DNA of 64,000 nt from Chitinophaga alhagiae (GTDB lineage: Bacteria > Bacteroidota > Bacteroidia > Chitinophagales > Chitinophagaceae), in the NCBI RefSeq assembly GCF_003568665.1, contig NZ_QXMH01000002.1, positions 248,001 through 312,000 on the forward strand. The letters are read 5' to 3'. The translations under genes were made by a program, and so were the position numbers. The notes beneath the pieces were generated by a model. That model was not told the DNA's origin, did no database searches, and worked only from the letters and a program-made list of their open reading frames with translations. Below, piece by piece: positions 61,780 to 64,000 of the stretch; position 1 is the stretch's first letter; every line of letters starts with the position of its first letter.

Positions 61780-64000
61780 ATGATCGAAAACAACGAATTA
61801 GCTATGAATATGCAGAGCCAGTTGTCGTTTGAGGAATTCCGCAAGGAAGTGTTGAATGATTTCCGGCTCGCTTGCATCAGCAGGGAGGTAAGCCTGCTGG
61901 GCCGCCGGGAGGTGCTGACCGGCAAAGCGAAATTTGGCATTTTTGGGGACGGCAAGGAAGTGGCGCAGATAGCCATGACAAAATATTTCAAACCGGGCGA
62001 TTTCCGCTCCGGTTATTACCGTGACCAGACCATTGCCTTTGCCAGCGGCATTGCCACCGTGGAGCAGTTCTTTTCACAGTTGTATGCAGATCCGGACATT
62101 AATAATGACCCCTTTTCTGCCGGGCGCCAGATGAACTCCCATTTTGCCACGCCCAATATAGATGCGGAAGGCAACTGGCTGAACCTGGCCGCCATGAAGA
62201 ATACTGCCGCAGACATGGCGCCTACCGCTGCCCAGATGCCACGTGCGCTGGGGCTGGCCTATGCCAGCAAACTGTTCCGCGAAGTGCCGGAACTGCAGCA
62301 GTACGATCATCTTTCCCGCAACGGCAACGAAGTATGCTTTGCTACTATCGGTGACGCCTCTACGAGCGAAGGCCACTTCTGGGAAACCGTCAACGCCGCC
62401 GGCGTATTGCAGGTGCCCCTGGTGATCTTTGTATGGGACGATGGTTACGGCATTTCCGTTCCCCGCAAGTACCAGACTACTAAAGGTTCTATCAGCATAG
62501 CCATGGAAGGTTTCCGCAAAAGCGGCAACTCCAACGGGCTGGAAATATATAACGTAAAAGGATGGGACTATGCAGGCATGTGCGAAACCTTCGAAGAAGG
62601 CATTCGCAAAGCCCGCGAAACCCACGTGCCCGTGCTCTTTCATGTGGAAGAGATCACGCAGCCGCAGGGCCACTCCACTTCGGGCAGCCATGAGCGGTAT
62701 AAAAGCAAAGAGCGGCTGGCGTGGGAAAAAGAATTTGACTGCAACTTGAAAATGCGGCAGTGGCTGTTGGGAAATGCACTGGCAGACGAGGCGCTGCTGC
62801 AGCAAATAGAAGCGGAAGCCAAAACTATTGCGCAAGACAGTCGCCGTGCCGCCTGGGAAAAATACATTGCGCCCATCAAGGCGCAGGTGCAGGAGTTGCT
62901 CAGCCTGTGCGAAGCATTGCTGGGAGAGGGCCTTGGAGATACCGCCTATATTACGAAGGTAATGCAGGAACTGGCCTCCAACCGCGAGCCGCAACGCAGG
63001 GACGTCTTGAAAACGGCCGCAGGCATACTTTTCAAACACCCCCGCAACTTTTCCGCCGCGCTGGAGGACCTGCAGCAGTTCTATGACCGCCAACTGGCCG
63101 TCGAAAAAGAAAATTACAATACCTACCTCTATGCCACCGGGCCCAATTCCGTGCTCAATGTACCGGAGGTGCCGGCGCAATATGCGGAAGACGCACCGCT
63201 GATCAACGGCTACGAAATACTGAACCGGTACTTTGACCAGTTGTTCAGCCACCACCCGCTGGTATTTGCCTTTGGGGAAGACGTTGGCAAAATTGGCGAT
63301 GTGAACCAGGGCTTTGCCGGCCTGCAGCAAAAACACGGCAAAACACGCATTGCAGACACCGGCATCCGTGAACTGACCATCATGGGCCAGGGCATTGGCA
63401 TGGCGTTGCGCGGCCTGCGCCCCATTGCGGAGATCCAGTACCTGGATTACCTGCTGTATGGCCTGCAGCCGCTGAGCGATGATGTGGCATCGCTGCAATA
63501 CAGAACAAGAGGCACGCAGTTCTGCCCGATCATTGTACGTACCCGTGGCCACCGCCTGGAGGGCATCTGGCACTCCGGCTCGCCGATGGGTATGATCGTG
63601 AACTCGCTGCGCGGCATACATGTATGCGTACCCCGCAACATGGTACAGGCCGCCGGCATGTACAACACGCTGCTGAAAGCCAACGAGCCGGCCATTATGA
63701 TAGAGGCGCTGAACGGCTACCGCCTCAAGGAGCGCCTGCCGGAAAACCTGCAGGATTTCACCGTGCCGCTGGGCGTAACGGAAATACTGCACCCCGGTAC
63801 AGACATCACCATCGTATCTTACGGCTCTACCCTGAGGGTGATCGAAGACGCTATGCAGGTGCTGGAACAACAGGATATTTCCTGTGAGCTGATAGACGTG
63901 CAGACCTTGTTGCCGTTTGATATTCACCAGTCTATCCTGGCATCGCTGAAAAAAACGAACCGCATACTGTTTGTGGATGAAGACGTGCCCGGCGGCGGCA
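61780..64000 (+). CDS. fused E1 alpha/beta subunit of a 2-oxoacid dehydrogenase complex (cut by window end)
   Basis: The frame is open from ATG 61780 to the window end (740 residues). Residues about 10-330 are E1 alpha: QMNSHFATPN, the thiamine-diphosphate motif GDASTSEGHFWETVNAAGVLQVPLVIFVWDDGYGIS, and the EEITQPQGHSTSGSHERY phosphorylation-loop region. From about 480 is E1 beta: PLVFAFGEDVGKIGDVNQGFAGLQ, GIRELTIMGQGIGMALRGLRPIAEIQYLDYLLY, RTRGHRLEGIWHSGSPMG. The joined arrangement is the Bacteroidota branched-chain-type enzyme. It decarboxylates 2-oxo acids from Val/Leu/Ile, matching ilvE upstream in function, although pyruvate cannot be excluded. The end lies outside the window. Confidence 0.92.
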   Translation, partial: MIENNELAMNMQSQLSFEEFRKEVLNDFRLACISREVSLLGRREVLTGKAKFGIFGDGKEVAQIAMTKYFKPGDFRSGYYRDQTIAFASGIATVEQFFSQLYADPDINNDPFSAGRQMNSHFATPNIDAEGNWLNLAAMKNTAADMAPTAAQMPRALGLAYASKLFREVPELQQYDHLSRNGNEVCFATIGDASTSEGHFWETVNAAGVLQVPLVIFVWDDGYGISVPRKYQTTKGSISIAMEGFRKSGNSNGLEIYNVKGWDYAGMCETFEEGIRKARETHVPVLFHVEEITQPQGHSTSGSHERYKSKERLAWEKEFDCNLKMRQWLLGNALADEALLQQIEAEAKTIAQDSRRAAWEKYIAPIKAQVQELLSLCEALLGEGLGDTAYITKVMQELASNREPQRRDVLKTAAGILFKHPRNFSAALEDLQQFYDRQLAVEKENYNTYLYATGPNSVLNVPEVPAQYAEDAPLINGYEILNRYFDQLFSHHPLVFAFGEDVGKIGDVNQGFAGLQQKHGKTRIADTGIRELTIMGQGIGMALRGLRPIAEIQYLDYLLYGLQPLSDDVASLQYRTRGTQFCPIIVRTRGHRLEGIWHSGSPMGMIVNSLRGIHVCVPRNMVQAAGMYNTLLKANEPAIMIEALNGYRLKERLPENLQDFTVPLGVTEILHPGTDITIVSYGSTLRVIEDAMQVLEQQDISCELIDVQTLLPFDIHQSILASLKKTNRILFVDEDVPGGG

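Overview
The window looks like chromosomal DNA of a Bacteroidota member, most likely a Chitinophagaceae (Chitinophaga-like) bacterium. Evidence: a SusC/SusD outer-membrane pair, PorV-like and C-terminal sorting-domain (CTD) proteins of type IX secretion, promoters of the Bacteroidota form TTTG-N19..21-TAnnTTTG, few Shine-Dalgarno sequences, and the order rpsJ-to-rplQ followed by carA. The genus is inference. No rRNA, tRNA, insertion sequence, prophage or CRISPR array was seen.

Layout. 1-1686: an efflux-type MFS gene (cut by the window start), a small HMA-like protein and a TetR regulator, with two similar palindromic candidate operators. 2079-2992: a small membrane protein and a DUF985 cupin. 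3047-13970: a sialic-acid locus with a FadR/GntR regulator, SusC, SusD, N-acetylneuraminate lyase, a mutarotase fused to a sodium-solute symporter, and a sialidase; a GH125 alpha-mannosidase with a Tat-type signal follows. 15571-19258: a PadR regulator, glycerol kinase and glycerol-3-phosphate dehydrogenase. 19268-21365 (minus): nitroreductase, thioesterase, RdgB pyrophosphatase and an unknown protein. 21491-22597: ilvE, followed by a noncoding array of seventeen 11-bp units just before the translation genes.

23496-56971 is the translation super-cluster in conserved order (rpsL rpsG / fusA / rpsJ ... secY map infA rpmJ rpsM rpsK rpsD rpoA rplQ), split twice. Between rpsG and fusA lie about 10 kb of surface-protein genes on the minus strand: two related cassettes, each with a collagen-repeat protein, a small CTD protein and a PorV-like barrel. 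Between fusA and rpsJ lie a PQQ-type sugar dehydrogenase lipoprotein, an outer-membrane barrel and a TonB-domain protein. Each of the three pieces starts with nearly the same promoter (TACCTTTG, C-rich run, AAATT). Many spacers between ribosomal genes are long for such operons and carry strong hairpins without T-runs, which could be regulatory leaders or processing sites.

57119-64000: a zinc-ribbon membrane protein, carA, a gene-poor stretch with a candidate minus-strand small RNA, an aminotransferase, a DUF1573 protein, and the start of a fused E1 alpha/beta 2-oxoacid dehydrogenase running off the end.

The sialic-acid genes form a readable pathway: sialidase frees sialic acid, SusCD takes it across the outer membrane, the mutarotase-symporter fusion presents it to and moves it across the inner membrane, and the lyase cleaves it to ManNAc and pyruvate. 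No ManNAc epimerase or kinase is in the window. GlpK and GlpD channel glycerol to dihydroxyacetone phosphate.
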